Source of the DNA: Trichinella spiralis
Lineage: Eukaryota; Nematoda; Enoplea; Trichinellida; Trichinellidae
Assembly (NCBI GenBank): GCA_000181795.3
Contig: CM012953.1
Coordinates: forward strand, 7,537,033-7,601,032
Reading direction: 5' to 3'
Length of the DNA stretch: 64,000 nt
The translations under genes were made by a program, and so were the position numbers. Within the stretch, counting starts at the first letter, position 1, and each line of letters starts with the position of its first letter. The notes under the pieces are model-generated. The model was given only the letters and a program-made list of their open reading frames with translations. It searched no databases and was not told where the DNA came from. Below, one piece after another: positions 62,379-64,000 of the stretch.

Positions 62379-62418
62379 TGGTCCTCTGAGCCGGATTCGA
62401 ACCAGCGACCTATAGATC
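62379..62418 (+). other. extended tRNA-Tyr-type primer-binding site
   Basis: Starts with TGG, the complement of a mature tRNA CCA end, and continues GAGCCGGATTCGAACC and AGCGACC. The reverse complement matches the 3' half of a tRNA-Tyr, including GGTTCGAATCC, for about 40 bases into the anticodon stem. Ordinary sites are about 18 bases. The presence of CCA and the lack of a 5' tRNA half argue against a plain tRNA gene. Confidence 0.75.
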
Positions 62419-62450
62419 AATCACCGACAACAAACGATTCAAACAGAACT

Positions 62451-63790
62451 ATGAACAACCGGAAGAGACGAACCGCGACATACAACTCTGAAATGATAGC
62501 ATGGACACACTGATGGACCAGAGTAACCGACACTGAAGCTATCTGAGAAGTGTCCAGCGCTTTATAACAGACGAAGCAACCCTGTTTCAGCTCACAACAA
62601 CTACGGCTGGATGGCATCTCCGAAGAAGAGAGATCAGAAGCTATCGTCGAATTTGACGAGCTAGTTGCTAGGTTCCTGGTCATACAACGCCGAGTGGACG
62701 AACTGCTGAGATACGACCGTCGAGTACGACAACTCAGCCTTCGGGTAAACAGCAGCTCAGCTCAACAATGCTGATCCCAAAATTGCCAACTTACATTGGA
62801 GACGTTCTACAATTCTAGGGCTTTTGGGATCCATTCGAGGCTGCGGTGCGTCGCTGAGAAGATCTACGAGGTGTCACCAAACTAGTGCATCTGCGTTCCT
62901 TCAATGAACATCAAGCAATTGAGGGTGTAACCACCGCTGCTGAGAACTATCTGACAGTAGTGCAGCTCCTGCATGACCGCTTCTACAGAACAGCTTAGGC
63001 TCTGGACGCACACATACTTGAGATGCTCAACATGGAAACCAGTGTTGCCAAAGAAAGAGCAGCTCTGCTTTTACTGCATGACAAACTAAACAGACACGGC
63101 ATAGTGTTCAATGCGATCAGTAGGGACCTCGACACAGCCGTGTCTGGTTTTTGAGTGATGCTCCCATTCATTGTCTCTCATCTGCTGCGAGAGATACAGT
63201 CTTGATGGAAGGTTCGAGTTGAAGAGCTTTCTGAGGAACAAATGACTTTGCAGACATTCCTCACGTTTCTGGCAACAAAAGCCCAGTGTGTAGTAGAACC
63301 CAGTGACTCCACCGAGGAGACCTGAATCCCCCTCCGCACGCAAAGACGTTCGACTGCAGGCTATACTGAGACAACAGTCATACCAGCCCAGAACAGTCGA
63401 CGCCCTCCACACGGCGCTTCCGACTACGTGTGCAGTGTGTCAAAGTGAAAACACTGAGTGATGGCCTGCCCACAATTTCGAAGTCAAGAATTGGTGGAAC
63501 GGAAACAACAGCAGCATAACCTGGCATGTGCTTCACCTGCCAAGCTCAAGGCCACAGATCAGACCGGTGCAGACTGAAAGAACGTGGCTGGAGAACGCAT
63601 CGTCTGCTAACAGCAACGGTCCTGAGCAGACGAGTGCAAATATCAGAGAAACTCGACATCACAAATGCACCATCCAGAAGGAAAACACGGTCTTAACAGT
63701 CAAGGGAATCAGCGGCATGCATTGCATCCAGATTTGGCCAGAAGAGTACCGGTTTCATTGTGCTCAAATCGAAGACATCATGAAATGACC
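62451..63790 (+). pseudogene. BEL/Pao gag relic
   Basis: Structural polyprotein remnant of an LTR retrotransposon, in changing frames with several stops. Pieces in order: AIVEFDELVARFLVIQRRVD near 62640; LPKLPTYIGDVLQF then GFWDPFEAAV near 62775-62845; VTKLVHLRSF near 62875; AIEGVTTAAENY and LLHDRFYR near 62920-62990, all typical of BEL/Pao gag. Two zinc-knuckle-like motifs follow: a broken one near 63430 (CAVCQSE) and a complete CX2CX4HX4C at 63528-63570 (CFTCQAQGHRSDRC). The protease and polymerase would lie beyond the window. Confidence 0.8.
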
Positions 63791-64000
63791 TTTAGGAATC
63801 TCTGGGAGCACGACTGTATCAGCATCCAGAATCAGAACGGTTTGGTCCAGACCGGTCCCACTTTTCACTTATTGGTCGTTGACCACGCTATTTTATTGGG
63901 CCGTCAAGTCGTTGTCTTATTGGTTTTCCTTGTCTGATTGCTCATTGATTCAAATCTTTCCCTTGTGATGATTAGCTGTAATATTTGTTCATTTTATTGG
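63791..64000 (+). mobile_element. continuation of the BEL/Pao element
   Basis: Between gag and the window end. No protease motif could be read with confidence. The element is truncated by the window. Confidence 0.4.

Noticed and set aside
62391-62418. tRNA-Tyr gene on the minus strand
   Set aside because: Only the 3' half is present and it includes CCA, next to an LTR end and a gag relic, so a primer-binding site fits better.
1-64000. CRISPR arrays, prokaryotic operons, plasmid origins
   Set aside because: The simple repeats are microsatellites without spacers, and genes are intron-split eukaryotic ones.

Overview
This window is AT-rich invertebrate genomic DNA with short GT-AG introns. Most exons reported here were joined by checking splice sites and codon phase by hand. 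An innexin, an unc-119 gene, a trehalose-6-phosphate synthase and FLYWCH/MULE and BEL/Pao elements point to a nematode. A BMAL/cycle-type bHLH-PAS gene is present; Caenorhabditis is thought to lack a close BMAL relative, so a clade I (Trichinella-like) worm is the best guess. The species is inferred, not proven.

Layout. 112-2481 (-): BMAL-like transcription factor, with a possible first exon at 9282-9379. 5633-7348 (+): five-exon innexin, which would lie inside BMAL intron 1 if that first exon is right. 10567-12557: two small coiled-coil genes on the minus strand with near-duplicate upstream DNA; one is a KxDL (BORC) protein. 12559-14760: remains of a Tigger/pogo-type and a hAT-type DNA transposon. 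17066-18676 (+): unc-119. 19455-20563 (-): unrecognised coiled-coil protein. 21283-37859 (-): a 14-exon gene for little elongation complex subunit 2 (ICE2/NARG2), with a histone H1 gene (31194-31856, +) inside one intron and a weak candidate gene in another. 37860-45590: gene-poor, with degenerate repeats. 45591-53869 (+): trehalose-6-phosphate synthase with a phosphatase-like C-terminal domain. 54900-55695 and 56113-56942 (-): dynactin subunit 6 and UFM1, head to tail. 58250-59613 (-): degenerate MULE transposase with FLYWCH finger. 61850-64000 (+): degenerate BEL/Pao-type LTR retrotransposon with an unusually long tRNA-Tyr-like primer-binding site, running off the window.

The genes are mostly unrelated housekeeping or neuronal functions and form no single pathway. 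UFM1 and DCTN6 could form a co-transcribed pair. The KxDL pair looks like a local duplication. No CRISPR, prokaryotic operon or defence system was seen. The least ordinary features are the nested genes, the KxDL pair whose flanks match better than their coding bodies, and the extended primer-binding site.
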